Assembly: GCF_041296385.1 (NCBI RefSeq)
Contig: NC_091017.1
Coordinates: 51,024,214-51,088,213 of the forward strand
Source of the DNA: Aphelocoma coerulescens
Taxonomy: Eukaryota; Chordata; Aves; Passeriformes; Corvidae
DNA: 64,000 nucleotides
Direction of reading: 5' to 3'
Below are positions 49,701 to 56,956 of the stretch, piece by piece. The position numbers were made by a program, and so were the translations under genes. The notes below the pieces were generated by a model. That model worked only from the letters and a program-made list of their open reading frames with translations, had not been told where the DNA came from and searched no databases. The stretch's first letter is position 1. Each line of letters starts with the position of its first letter.

Positions 49701-52700
49701 ATAAGGCAAAATGGCAGCGCAGAGGAAAACCAATCTGGGCTGCTGAGGAGTGGAAAGACATTGCCGCTCGAGTAGAGAAGCTATCTGTGAAGGTCCGTCA
49801 TGTAGATGCTCACATTCCCAAGAGCCGGGCTAATGAAGAACATCGTAATAACAAGCAGGTAGATCAGGCTGCGAAAATAGAGGTGTCCCAGATAGACCTG
49901 GATTGGCAACATAAAGGAGAGTTGTTCCTAGCTCGATGGGCCCATGATGCCTCAGGCCATCAGGGCAGAGATGCCACCTATAAGTGGGCACGAGACCGAG
50001 GGGTGGATCTGACCATGGACAGTATCTCCCAGGTCATCCATGACTGTGAGACATGCGCTGCGATCAAGCAGGCCAAGCGGGTGAAGCCCCTGTGGTATGG
50101 TGGGCGGTGGTCCAAATACAAGTATGGGGAGGCCTGGCAGGTTGATTACATCACACTGCCTCAAACCCGCCAAGGCAAGCGCCATGTGCTCACAATGGTA
50201 GAAGCCACCACAGGGTGGCTGGAGACCTACCCTGTGCCTCACGCTACTGCCCGGAACACCATCTTGGGCCTTGAAAAGCAAGTCCTTTGGAGGCATGGTA
50301 CCCCTGAGAGGATTGAATCTGACAATGGGACTCACTTCAAGAACAGCCTTATAAACACCTGGGCTAGAGAACATGGCATTGAGTGGGTGTACCACATCCC
50401 TTACCATGCACCAGCAGCTGGGAAGGTTGAGCGGTGTAATGGACTGCTTAAAACCACCTTGAAGGCACTGGGTGGGGGGAGTTTCAAAAACTGGGAGGTG
50501 CATTTAGCAAAAGCCACCTGGTTAGTTAACACCCGAGGCTCCACCAGCCGAGCCGGCCCTGCCCAATCCGAACCCCTACAAACAACAGATGGGGATAAGG
50601 TTCCAGTGGTGCACATGAGAGGTATGCTTGGAAAAACTGTTTGGGTAAAGTCTGCCTTGAGCAAAGACAAACCCATCCGTGGGGTTGTTTTTGCTCAGGG
50701 ACCAGGTTGTACCTGGTGGGTGATGCAAAGGGATGGAGAGACCCGATGCATACCGCAAGGGGACCTTGTTTTAGGGTGAACTACCCATGGCTCTGTACTT
50801 GTATCAGTATCAGCATGTACATATGTATATAATTTAGGTGATGCTTGTATTTATATGGTTAAAAAGTTAAGTTTCATGTAACATGTTAGTATGGAAAAAA
50901 ATTCGGGGTGGATAATGTTGGGGTTTCAGTTTAGTCCTAGTTTTTTTTCTGTTAAAGGAATTTTTTCCCATAGCATGTTGCTAGGAGATAAATAGCCATA
51001 CTTAAGAAAGACAAAAGGGCCCGGCCAGGCTTTTGTTCTCACCTGGCGGGCAGTTCAGTTCGCTCTCAGCGTCTGGAGAGAGAAGGTGCAGAGAAAGGAG
51101 CTGCTGGTTCCCGTTTTCGGCGTCTTTCCTTCTGCTGGGAACAACACCGGGGATCCCAAAGCTGCTTTTCCCTGCCCTGCTGGAGGCTGGGCTGTGGCCG
51201 CCCGCCCCGCTGCTGTTTTGAGCCTTCGCTACGCTGTAGCCGTGCTTACCCTGCCTGCCTGGAGCCCCGGGGGGTTCCCCTTTTGGATACATCTCGTCTG
51301 CCACCCGGGATTTGTGTTTGTGCCTACCGCTCCAGCCTACCAGTCCAGCCTGCTGTTTCCGAGACTCCGGGACCAGCTGCCCACCGGTTTGTGAAGCTCC
51401 TTTGTTCCATCCTTCCCCGGGATCCCAGGGCATCAGAGCAGCCGCGTGCTTCCCGAGCTCGCTCCGGAGCGCCCCCTGCAGCCGCGGGGGAACCATCGCA
51501 CCTGCCCTGCTCACCAGGAGCCGCCAGCGATCCCTGCCGGCTGCGAGCGGAACTGCACCCGAGGGGAAATAGCCTGACAGCCAAGAAGGCTGGGACTGGG
51601 TTTGTGTTTGCTGTTACTGTCATAGTTGTTGTTGTTTTGTTTGACTAGTTATATATATATATATATATATAGTAAAGAACTGTTATTCCTATTTTCCCAC
51701 ATCTCTGCCTAAAGACCCTTGATTTCAAAATTATAATAACTCAGAGGGAAAGGGGTTACATCTGCCACTCCAAGGGAGGCTTCTGCCTTCCTTAGCAGAC
51801 ACCTGTCTTTCAAACCGAGACACTAGGGTAGTCCATGCAGTTCATGGCAAAATCACAGACTCGAGTTGCCTGATGCAGTAAGAGGATTTCTAGTTCAGAC
51901 CTTATACCCAAAGTGAATTATCAAGTGTAGTGCCAGCAAATGACATGGTTTCATTTGGAGTTTTTCAAACAGGTTTAAGCTATCTCTTCTGTAAGATGGT
52001 TGTTATTCAAAATTAAAGGATTCTTAGAATGTTTATGCATTTATCAAAAAAACTGCCAAATCATAATTCTGGTAAAATATGTGTCAGCCTTCACATTGAA
52101 TTAAATGAGAGTATTTTTTCAGTTCCTTGGAGATAAATGTAGTTTGTATCTGGTGTTAAAACAACTGACACTGTTTGTTGGCCTGAGATGCAGTATACAT
52201 GGCAATTCCTAAGCCTTTTCTGATTATAAAATACATGTTAGCCCATGCCCTGCTCGCTGCTTGCAGCAGTGTTGCAGAACTGATACTCTCTTGAGGAGGG
52301 ATCTGTGCATTGTTAGCATAAGCAGAGGAAATCTATATTACAAAAAGAATATCTGCCTTTCTGGCAAAGAATGGCATATTAACGGGATTATTGATGTTCA
52401 TTGATAATTGTACAACAGCCCAAGAATATTCTTTTCCCAAATTGGCCATCTTTATATGGGCTTCACAGAAGGTAGTAACTCTTCCCTCTTCCACATCTAT
52501 TTTATGAGACTTTTATTGCTTACTCTCTGTGTAAACCCTAACTTAGAATTTGACGAGGATTTACCAGCCCTCACTAGTACACAAAATTGAGTACATTTGA
52601 AATGAAATGCTCTCCTATCAACAACGAGTCTATTAAAAAATTATAGTTGTTGTAAAACTGATAATGTGAAAAACCTTTCATAATGAGTGATTATGTTCTT

Positions 52701-53106
52701 TCTGTAGGTTTGGCAGTTTTCCACTAATGGGCCAGTGTTTTCATCCCCGTGCCTCTCAAGTTTAACTAAGCAAGAAATATTTTTTGGCTCTCATGACTGC
52801 TTTATCTACTGCTGTAACATGGAGGGTAATTTACTGTGGAAATTTGAAGCCACTTCAAGTGTATATGGAACACCATTCATTTTCCAAAGTGATGACTTAA
52901 ATAACAAAATTCTCTTGGCTGCAGTATCTACAGATGGCAAAGTGTGGATCCTGAATGCCAACAGCGGAACAGCAGAAGGAGTAGATAAGCTTCCAGGAGA
53001 GGTTTTCTCTTCACCTGTAGTATGGGGAACAAAGCTTGTTGTTGGCTGTAGAAATGATTATGTTTATTGTCTAGATCTGTATATAACAGGAAAAAATAAC
53101 AGCTAA
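28496..53106 (+). CDS. AASDH: AASDH (ACSF4), beta-alanine-activating enzyme homologue
   Basis: Fourteen coding exons: 28496-28725, 30607-30727, 31414-31754, 32515-32707, 35054-35295, 36635-36741, 37201-37373, 37899-38091, 38603-38721, 40038-40875, 41969-42132, 42707-42832, 44182-44313, 52708-53106. All phases match; the total is 3378 nt, 1125 residues (human about 1098). The product resembles a non-ribosomal peptide synthetase module: an acyl-adenylate-forming domain (core motif [10 protein letters not shown]), a carrier domain with the phosphopantetheine site GGDSLK, and a C-terminal PQQ-type beta-propeller of repeated VYVGSHD..VYALD blades. Family knowledge: it activates an amino acid (beta-alanine reported) with ATP and loads it on the carrier; the acceptor is unknown, and the old aminoadipate-semialdehyde dehydrogenase name rests on similarity to yeast Lys2. 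Intron 13 contains the provirus. No coding damage is seen. Confidence 0.95.
29625..29820 (+). mobile_element. CR1 LINE 3' fragment (diverged)
   Basis: Contains 'ccatccctggaggtgttcaa' followed by 'aacctgactggacaaagacc' and 'tgaggtcccttgcagcctga', a recognisable but decayed CR1 3' region, in AASDH intron 1. Confidence 0.7.
30607..30727 (+). CDS. AASDH: AASDH exon 2
   Basis: Encodes [17 protein letters not shown] and YILVEND, an adenylation-domain segment. Confidence 0.93.
31414..31754 (+). CDS. AASDH: AASDH exon 3 (AMP-binding core)
   Basis: A variable insert, then [20 protein letters not shown], the ATP phosphate-binding motif of adenylate-forming enzymes. Confidence 0.95.
32188..32252. repeat. 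Polypyrimidine tract
   Basis: About 65 bp almost purely of T and C in AASDH intron 3, 260 bp before the exon 4 acceptor. Confidence 0.85.
32515..32707 (+). CDS. AASDH: AASDH exon 4
   Basis: Encodes [17 protein letters not shown] and [12 protein letters not shown], typical of the adenylation core. Confidence 0.94.
33340..33545 (-). mobile_element. CR1 LINE fragment
   Basis: Contains 'ttctccaggctaaacacccc' and 'cagctccctcagctgctcct', the reverse complement of the CR1 segment just 5' of its 3' end. In AASDH intron 4. Boundaries approximate. Confidence 0.75.
35054..35295 (+). CDS. AASDH: AASDH exon 5
   Basis: Encodes [19 protein letters not shown] and the motif [13 protein letters not shown], the adenine-binding YG.TE motif of the family. 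Confidence 0.95.
36635..36741 (+). CDS. AASDH: AASDH exon 6
   Basis: Encodes [17 protein letters not shown] and EGEGQIFIG, end of the large adenylation subdomain. Confidence 0.92.
37201..37373 (+). CDS. AASDH: AASDH exon 7 (hinge)
   Basis: Encodes [10 protein letters not shown] and [20 protein letters not shown], the hinge motif and start of the small C-terminal adenylation subdomain. Confidence 0.95.
37899..38091 (+). CDS. AASDH: AASDH exon 8
   Basis: Small adenylation subdomain, including [18 protein letters not shown] and [12 protein letters not shown]. The catalytic Lys of SHGK follows at the junction with exon 9. Confidence 0.94.
38603..38721 (+). CDS. AASDH: AASDH exon 9
   Basis: Begins [12 protein letters not shown] (catalytic Lys region) and ends ERLQYLWK, leading into the carrier domain. 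Confidence 0.93.
40038..40875 (+). CDS. AASDH: AASDH exon 10 (carrier domain and first propeller blades)
   Basis: The largest exon, 838 nt. [14 protein letters not shown] holds the Ser that receives phosphopantetheine. A poorly conserved linker follows, then the start of the beta-propeller with [20 protein letters not shown] and [17 protein letters not shown]. Confidence 0.96.
41969..42132 (+). CDS. AASDH: AASDH exon 11
   Basis: Two propeller blades, including [17 protein letters not shown] and [17 protein letters not shown]. Confidence 0.95.
42707..42832 (+). CDS. AASDH: AASDH exon 12
   Basis: Propeller blade with [20 protein letters not shown] and ending LAVNP; donor cca|gtatgt. Confidence 0.94.
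44182..44313 (+). CDS. AASDH: AASDH exon 13
   Basis: Propeller blade with [10 protein letters not shown] and [20 protein letters not shown]; 44 codons in phase 0. It is the last exon before the provirus, which begins 164 bp after its donor. Confidence 0.95.
44473..44477. repeat. Provirus target-site duplication, left copy
   Basis: CTAGG directly before the 5' LTR; repeated at 51823-51827. Confidence 0.9.
44478..45386 (+). repeat. 5' LTR (909 bp)
   Basis: TG...CA ends. An AT-rich start is followed by a GC-rich body of about 550 bp and an (AT)n microsatellite at about 45211-45234. The GC-rich body is open in several frames, but the frames are identical in both LTRs and do not look like a protein. 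No convincing TATA box or AATAAA is identified, so U3/R/U5 limits cannot be given. Confidence 0.95.
45392..45409 (+). other. Provirus primer-binding site
   Basis: TGGCGCCCAACCGTGGGG starts 5 bases after the 5' LTR. It resembles the tRNA-Lys(1,2)-type site of other retroviruses but has one extra C. The assignment to a lysine tRNA is by recognition. Confidence 0.7.
45506..47596 (+). CDS. gag: Provirus gag-like protein
   Basis: Intact frame of 696 residues from the first ATG (45506) to UAG at 47594-47596; the same frame is open 11 codons further upstream without an ATG. The N-terminal 140 residues are rich in hydrophobic segments (for example [11 protein letters not shown] and [12 protein letters not shown]). 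Then come a Pro/Glu/Asp repeat array, four 11-residue coiled-coil-like repeats, a basic and acidic linker, and from about 46600 a conserved-looking region resembling a retroviral capsid. A second coiled-coil-like run ([19 protein letters not shown]) and a basic tail follow. No CCHC zinc knuckle is seen, consistent with some ERV-L elements. It presumably forms the particle core. Confidence 0.85.
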   Translation: MWSTLPWFGWHVAVAIFFPFAAPYLNMGPLTKATIAVIQLVLWVEKVRNSWVFNFLRNVGTWINGYHTLSACFWGYVNNGTFCEEMTPGEVFPQPLNQFFGPTPSIFEGFRFLLNTNHLLLVGLLYLAFKDKLRLAWITTQTPAPETRDPAPEPDPAPEPDMAPESRVPTPEPDPAPEPDTAPDTRDPTPEPDSAPEPDTAPDTRDPAPQPDTTQQPTSEMDYPKWVGVLAKGMQEMCQEMGQVRKEICQEMGQVRKEMCQEMGQVRKEMCQEMGQVRQEICQLLREYTSSASEKTSPCPKEGESDGAAAEPTDVTTAQVSAEPQGQVQPAAVAPVQRRKCKTKSVRPVNDDGEPGPSQPAGEPEPEIIIESLSYDSLRGMRDDIVRRGREPYTTWLLRVWDLMGTSVQLDSGEARYLGSLTQDPGVNQIFVREPGPLSLWDRLLMSVRERFIHKERMQEYHHRMQWKTLEEGIQQLREVAVLEVLFGRDGQHGNDPDKVRCTGQMMWNLARLGPSQYTTFIATIDADNNRETVGSVANKLRNYDSMVNGPLKAHVSAVVQDLKEEMKEMRKEMREEMEEMRKVSVAPVRVTGPQVRARRPPARERGYTPRAELWFFLCEHGEDMRRWDGKPTSVLAARVRELKEGGTNRGGSAKVKVASASRDRAARYYRQEDDMSDPLEGTSSMYAQGKNDNQG
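45935..46144 (+). repeat. 57-bp tandem repeat in gag (Pro/Glu/Asp-rich)
   Basis: About 3.7 copies of a 19-residue unit of the type [19 protein letters not shown], itself built from six-residue PAPEPD steps. It encodes a disordered acidic spacer. Confidence 0.85.
46217..46348 (+). repeat. 33-bp tandem repeat in gag (11-residue coiled coil)
   Basis: Four copies of a 33-nt unit encoding [10 protein letters not shown](M/I), at 46217, 46250, 46283 and 46316. The 11-residue period with Met/Val/Ile positions suggests a hendecad coiled coil. Copies are almost identical at nucleotide level, a sign of recent expansion. Confidence 0.9.
47591..47615 (+). promoter_or_regulatory. Inverted repeat enclosing the gag UAG stop
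   Basis: Arms GGCTAGAGG (47591-47599) and CCTCTAGCC (47607-47615) are perfectly complementary with a 7-nt loop. The gag stop UAG (47594-47596) lies in the 5' arm. Because gag and pol are in the same frame, this may act in stop-codon readthrough. The structure is seen; its role is inferred. Confidence 0.6.
47597..50779 (+). CDS. pol: Provirus pol polyprotein (protease, RT, RNase H, integrase)
   Basis: The frame is open directly after the gag UAG and in the same register, ending at a TGA at 50777-50779 (1060 codons; the first in-frame GTG start-like codon is at 47651). Domains in order: aspartic protease with DTGAQ (47705); reverse transcriptase with YIDD (48530-48541); RNase H with FTDGS (Asp codon 49466); integrase with an HHCC zinc region (about 49940-50060) and a catalytic triad with D at 50144, D at 50321 and E at 50429, the last two spaced D35E. 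All signature residues are present. Sequence style (QFAFTW, LPQG, SPTICHG, FLGV.W) is ERV-L. It was probably made only as a Gag-Pol fusion by readthrough. Confidence 0.93.
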   Translation, partial: RGPASSQEEARENRVFWTVWIRWPGTSEPQKYDALVDTGAQCTLMPSGHVGAEPVSIAGVTGGSQQLTLLEAEVSLTGKEWQKHPIVTGPEAPCILGIDFLRNGYYKDPKGLRWAFGIAAVEAEGIRQLNTLSGLSENPSAVGLLKVEEQRVPIATSTVHRRQYRTNRDAVIPIHKMIRELESQGVVSKTHSPFNSPIWPVRKSDGEWRLTVDYRGLNEVTPPLSAAVPDMLELQYELESKAAKWYATIDIANAFFSIPLAAECRPQFAFTWRGVQYTWNRLPQGWKHSPTICHGLIQAALEKGEAPEHLQYIDDIIVWGNTATEVFEKGERIIQILLKAGFAIKKSKVKGPAREIQFLGVKWQDGRRQIPTEVINKITAMSPPTNKKETQAFLGAIGFWRMHIPEYSQIVSPLYLVTRKKNDFHWGPEQQQAFAQIKQEIAHAVALGPVRTGPEVKNVLYSAAGNNGLSWSLWQKVPGETRGRPLGFWSRSYRGSEANYTPTEKEILAAYEGVQAASEVIGTEAQLLLAPRLPVLGWMFKGKVPSTHHATDATWSKWIALITQRARIGNPSRPGILEIITNWPEGETFGLSSEEEEEQVTRAEEAPPYNELPESEKQYALFTDGSCRIVGASRKWKAAVWSPTRQVAQATEGEGGSSQFAELKAVQLALDIAEREKWPKLYLYTDSWMVANALWGWLERWNKAKWQRRGKPIWAAEEWKDIAARVEKLSVKVRHVDAHIPKSRANEEHRNNKQVDQAAKIEVSQIDLDWQHKGELFLARWAHDASGHQGRDATYKWARDRGVDLTMDSISQVIHDCETCAAIKQAKRVKPLWYGGRWSKYKYGEAWQVDYITLPQTRQGKRHVLTMVEATTGWLETYPVPHATARNTILGLEKQVLWRHGTPERIESDNGTHFKNSLINTWAREHGIEWVYHIPYHAPAAGKVERCNGLLKTTLKALGGGSFKNWEVHLAKATWLVNTRGSTSRAGPAQSEPLQTTDGDKVPVVHMRGMLGKTVWVKSALSKDKPIRGVVFAQGPGCTWWVMQRDGETRCIPQGDLVLG
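50780..50915 (+). other. Provirus pol-LTR spacer with candidate polypurine tract
   Basis: 136 bp, no env and no other frame. A purine-rich stretch at 50893-50911 (ggaaaaaaattcggggtgg), 4 bases before the LTR, is the likely plus-strand primer site, although interrupted by ttc. Confidence 0.55.
50916..51822 (+). repeat. 3' LTR (907 bp)
   Basis: Identical by eye to the 5' LTR except for one fewer AT in the microsatellite (about 51649-51670). Confidence 0.95.
51823..51827. repeat. Provirus target-site duplication, right copy
   Basis: CTAGG directly after the 3' LTR, matching 44473-44477. Confidence 0.9.
52708..53106 (+). CDS. AASDH: AASDH exon 14 (terminal)
   Basis: Begins [15 protein letters not shown], contains [17 protein letters not shown] and STDGKVWIL, and ends after DYVYCLDL with stop TAA at 53104-53106. 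Confidence 0.95.
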   Translation, partial: VWQFSTNGPVFSSPCLSSLTKQEIFFGSHDCFIYCCNMEGNLLWKFEATSSVYGTPFIFQSDDLNNKILLAAVSTDGKVWILNANSGTAEGVDKLPGEVFSSPVVWGTKLVVGCRNDYVYCLDLYITGKNNS

Positions 53107-53855
53107 GATGTTAGGCTGCTTTATGTTTATTGTTTACGTTTGTAAACTAGGAGCTCACAGGTGCTCTCTACCCCTCTGCCTATTTTGCTGCAGGCATGAG
53201 ATACTCCTTGCAGGCTTATCAGGCAGGATTTTGCATGAGGCAGTGTCCACAGTAGGCTGTAGTGATGGAGGGAGGATGGCTGCTCAGCACCTTGCCAGAG
53301 AGGGGACAAAGTGTGTAAGGTGCCATATTCCACAGCTTGGATTGCGGGCTTGCCTCCAAGGAAGGAGTGTTCTGCTTCCTCTGAGTCCATCTTCGCCTGT
53401 GCCTGGCTCTTCCTTGCATCACACTCGTGTTTGTGTGTCTGTCAAGATTTCTGTACCAAGGCAAGCTAACCCAAGTCCTTTTTTAAATCTAACTTTTTAA
53501 CTTGATTTCAGGAGACATAGCCTGAATTTCATATACCTGGAAGAAGCAACCTGTTTACTATAGTTTGTACAAACAAAATATTCATCTTTCATGGACCTAG
53601 GCCCTCCAAGGCTTAATTCAATCTAGCATATACTTAGACTCCATTGAAGTCAGTAGGAGTTGCCTCTTGTATTCTAAAGTGGAAATAACACTATAAATAT
53701 TTATTAAATTTCAATGACAGGTATGGTATGAGTTCCAAGATGAAGTGTGCACAGCTCAAATCAACCACTGTCAAATAATTTTTTAAGATACTTGAAGGAA
53801 TGCTGTTTACATTGTCTTCACAAGAACTATTAATAAAAGGTTGTGTAAATTGGGT
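53107..53855 (+). other. AASDH: AASDH 3' UTR
   Basis: Non-coding sequence from the stop to just past an AATAAA at 53832-53837 that is followed by a GT-rich stretch (ttgtgtaaattgggttttgtg). A good candidate 3' end, convergent with CRACD. Confidence 0.6.
53832..53837 (+). terminator. AASDH: Candidate AASDH polyadenylation signal
   Basis: AATAAA 726 bp after the stop, with a downstream G/T-rich element. Confidence 0.6.
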
Positions 53856-56795
53856 TTTGTGTTCTTTAGCACCTTAGAAGTAAGTACCAGGGGTCTTAGT
53901 AATGCAAATCAAGTACTTGCAGTGGCAAAAGTACACTTCACTGAGAGCATTCCCTGACTAAGAGTCTTGTAAAACAAATATAGTAGAAACTCTTATCTTA
54001 CTTTCTCTCATGAACCATCTCCTTTGAATCCTATGGAGTACATAGTACATTTGTAGCACTGTGAAAATTCTGTTTGTAAGGCAAACCTGAACTACATGTT
54101 TAGCAAAATGAGACACAGAGAACATATATCAATGATTAGATAATTTTGACCAGGTTATAGTTTAATAAGAATTAAAATGACAGTATAATAAACAATTGCA
54201 CTTTAAAACATTTGAAAAAATTAAAAAAGTACACAACAAATACCCCACAATTATACATCTTGTAGTTTTTATACATTACTATATGAACATAGAGGTTAAT
54301 CATATATAACCTTGTCAAAAGAAATTGTATTTTGTGTTTGTATAAGTTACAAAAAATTGAGACAATATACTACATAGTGGTTTATTCAGTTCTTAAAACA
54401 TTTTTGCTGTTTTAAACTGGGTAGTAATGTTTTAGATTTATTTTTACAGATTTCCAGTACTTTATCAGAAATGGTTGCAACAAAGCTAAAGCAAAGTAAC
54501 ACTTCACTTCATTGGTATTTAGTGCAAATCTTTGTTAATTTAACATGAAATGTCACTGTTGAACATGTACACTTTAGAAATGTTTCCATCAAGTACTGTA
54601 CATAATACAGTTTCCATTGTTACACTAGATACCTTTATGGTTGAAAAAAAACTCTGCTTTGAAGCTTTAGCTTAGGACCATCCTTAATGAAAGCTCTATT
54701 CTATGTGCTATAAATGGATTGAATTGGAAAATTGCATCCTTATGTCATGCACAATAGCACCTAATTTTGCTATGCTTTTCAAAATACCAGTATCTTTCAT
54801 CCTGATTTACTTCACCTTCTCTGTTTTTCTACCTGGCTCCCCCTCCCAAGAAATAATTGTAAAGATGGATTTCAGGCAGTTTAGTTATTACAAATCCATA
54901 CTTCAGGCAAACAAACTTGGAAAAAATGTAAATTTGACTTTTAAGATGCACTAATTCCTGCTGCTAGCAGATTGAAAGTAATTACAGGGCCAATTCTATC
55001 TTCAGATATTGAAGGCATTAACTTGGGGGTTTTTCCCAAGCAGCATTGTCTTATTTCTGCTTAAAACATATTAACTAGTTATATTCATGGTAAAAAAAGT
55101 TACTTTAGAGATTCTGATCTTAAATACGAAACTGAGCAAAACTAATGGCTTAAGACACCCAAGAAAGTCCATCTTGCTGCTGCACATGTACTCCATCTAA
55201 CATCCATTTTGTTTGTGCTATTGTAACCATGATACTGAGCCCGTTTTCTGTTTGATAGGAAAGGCTGTACTTGACAATGACTTTTGCTGAAACTCCTTTT
55301 GGTTCTGGGAACAGGGTATGCAACAGCTTTCATTCTGTTTCCTGTGTAGTTTAAAATGCTGTTTCTCGTGCTGCTTACAGCAGTTTGGCTAAAACACTTC
55401 CATGAAGCATATGTTGTATCATTCTAGAATGATGTAATTTCTTTTCATGAAAATGTCTCCCTTTATGATGTTGTAGGCTTAAAGGTCCCTTTGAGCCTTA
55501 TGGTTGTAAGAAGTAGACTTTGAATTTTTTTTTAAAGTCTTCCTTGTAAAACAAACTCAGTTGATTAATAGGGTGACATTTTAAAATGCAGACCTAGTGA
55601 TTTCTGTGGGATGTGGAGGATAGTGACGTTTTTATTACATTTATGGACTTTATCCTTTTTTTGTAAGAGGGAGGGGTTGGACATTTCTGTTTTAGTTATG
55701 CGAAGTACTAAAGTGTTCAATTGCCACAGCAGATACCTGAGATGGGTAAGTAAACTTCTTTATGAAGTGTTCTGGCTATACTGGTCAAAGTACAGGAAGT
55801 TATCTGAACTACCTGAAGTTGCATGTGGAGTAAAATCGGGAAGAATGCAGAGTTAAAACTCCTAAAACTCTCACTGACTTAGCTTTCAGTTCTCAGTTAA
55901 CTTCAGTTCTGCCTGTCCTACTCCTGTGGGAACTTACTGAGACAAATTCTACAGCTGCATTCACACAGGTTTAATTCCAGTTTAATTCCAGTCAACTGAT
56001 TTAAAGTTGCAATTCACAGTCACTGTCTCTATGCAGCATAAATATGGCCAAGCACAAACAGTGATGCACTTAGATGGCTAGAAGAAACAGTGAATCCCTG
56101 ACTTCTTTCTGAGAACTTAATGATATTTGTTTAAAAAATTGTGGCTTTTTAAGTAGGATTAATTGTTTTCTTCCTAGAAGTGAGGGTATATAGATGTAGT
56201 GTATTAATCCTATGATGAAAGAAATTACCTCAGCATTTGGATGGTACCATCTATCTACTTATCATCTGCATGTGGAACGGTGTATCCTGAAGCTCTTCCT
56301 TAGGGAAGAAGCTTTCAAATAGCAGGCAGAACTGGCAGTTCATACAGTTTAACATGTTTAAATAAATTATGACTTAAGAGAAGGAAACATGCATCTTGCC
56401 TCAATTTCAACAATGAAGTTCTGAAAAAATTTCTGAGATCTCAGACACAGAGATCTAGAATTCCAGAACCGAATACCAACAGAATTTAAGAAGCTTCTGA
56501 ACCCTTATTCTCTTCTGGCCCTTATTATGATACCTGCTAAAATTTACATCCAGTATCTGAGCACTCTTAAGTTTTTGAGAGAGTCTGGCTGTGGGATTCT
56601 TGCCATGACCTCCTTTAGCTATTTGTCAAAGCAATGGAATATATGACTTGAGTAGACTTTACAGTGAGCTAGAGCAAAATGGTAATCAGTTCCATTTTCA
56701 GTCCTTCCTATACATGCATTTTCAGTTTTGTCATGTGTAAAAAGCAGAATAAATAAAGCAATTTATAGTCAGCAATGGAGATGTAACTTTACAGT
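53856..56795 (-). other. CRACD 3' UTR and convergent AASDH/CRACD interval
   Basis: AT-rich, without exon-like frames. Much of it is probably the long 3' UTR of CRACD. Minus-strand AATAAA candidates exist (for example 54437-54442), but which is used cannot be told from sequence. Confidence 0.45.
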
Positions 56796-56956
56796 TTACT
56801 TTATGATCTGTGGACAGTCACTCCAGGCTTTTGCTTTCCTCTTGGCTAACGCAAGCCAGGCTGGTTCTGTTGACACTGGGTTAGCATCAGGCGTAGAGAA
56901 TCTCTTGGCCACCTCCTTTGTCACTGGGGTTGATGGAACAGAATCTGAAATTTCCA
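56796..56956 (-). CDS. CRACD: CRACD terminal coding exon
   Basis: Acceptor AG at 56958-56957 follows a pyrimidine-rich run (ccctctccctatccc). Encodes VEISDSVPSTP and ends WLALAKRKAKAWSDCPQIIK with stop TAA at 56798-56796. Confidence 0.92.

Larger units (their letters stand above)
44473..51827 (+). mobile_element. ERV-L-like provirus, full length, env-less
   Basis: Flanked by a 5-bp target duplication CTAGG (44473-44477 and 51823-51827). Structure: 5' LTR 44478-45386, primer-binding site, gag-like frame, pol frame, short 3' leader, 3' LTR 50916-51822. Each LTR begins TGTTGGGG and ends GAGACA. Pol resembles class III (ERV-L) elements that are abundant in birds. There is no env and no dUTPase-like frame between pol and the 3' LTR (136 bp). 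It lies in sense orientation in AASDH intron 13. The LTRs differ by one AT dinucleotide as far as I can read, so integration is recent. Confidence 0.95.

Noticed and set aside
50780..50915. env or accessory gene of the provirus
   Set aside because: Only 136 bp with stops in all frames.
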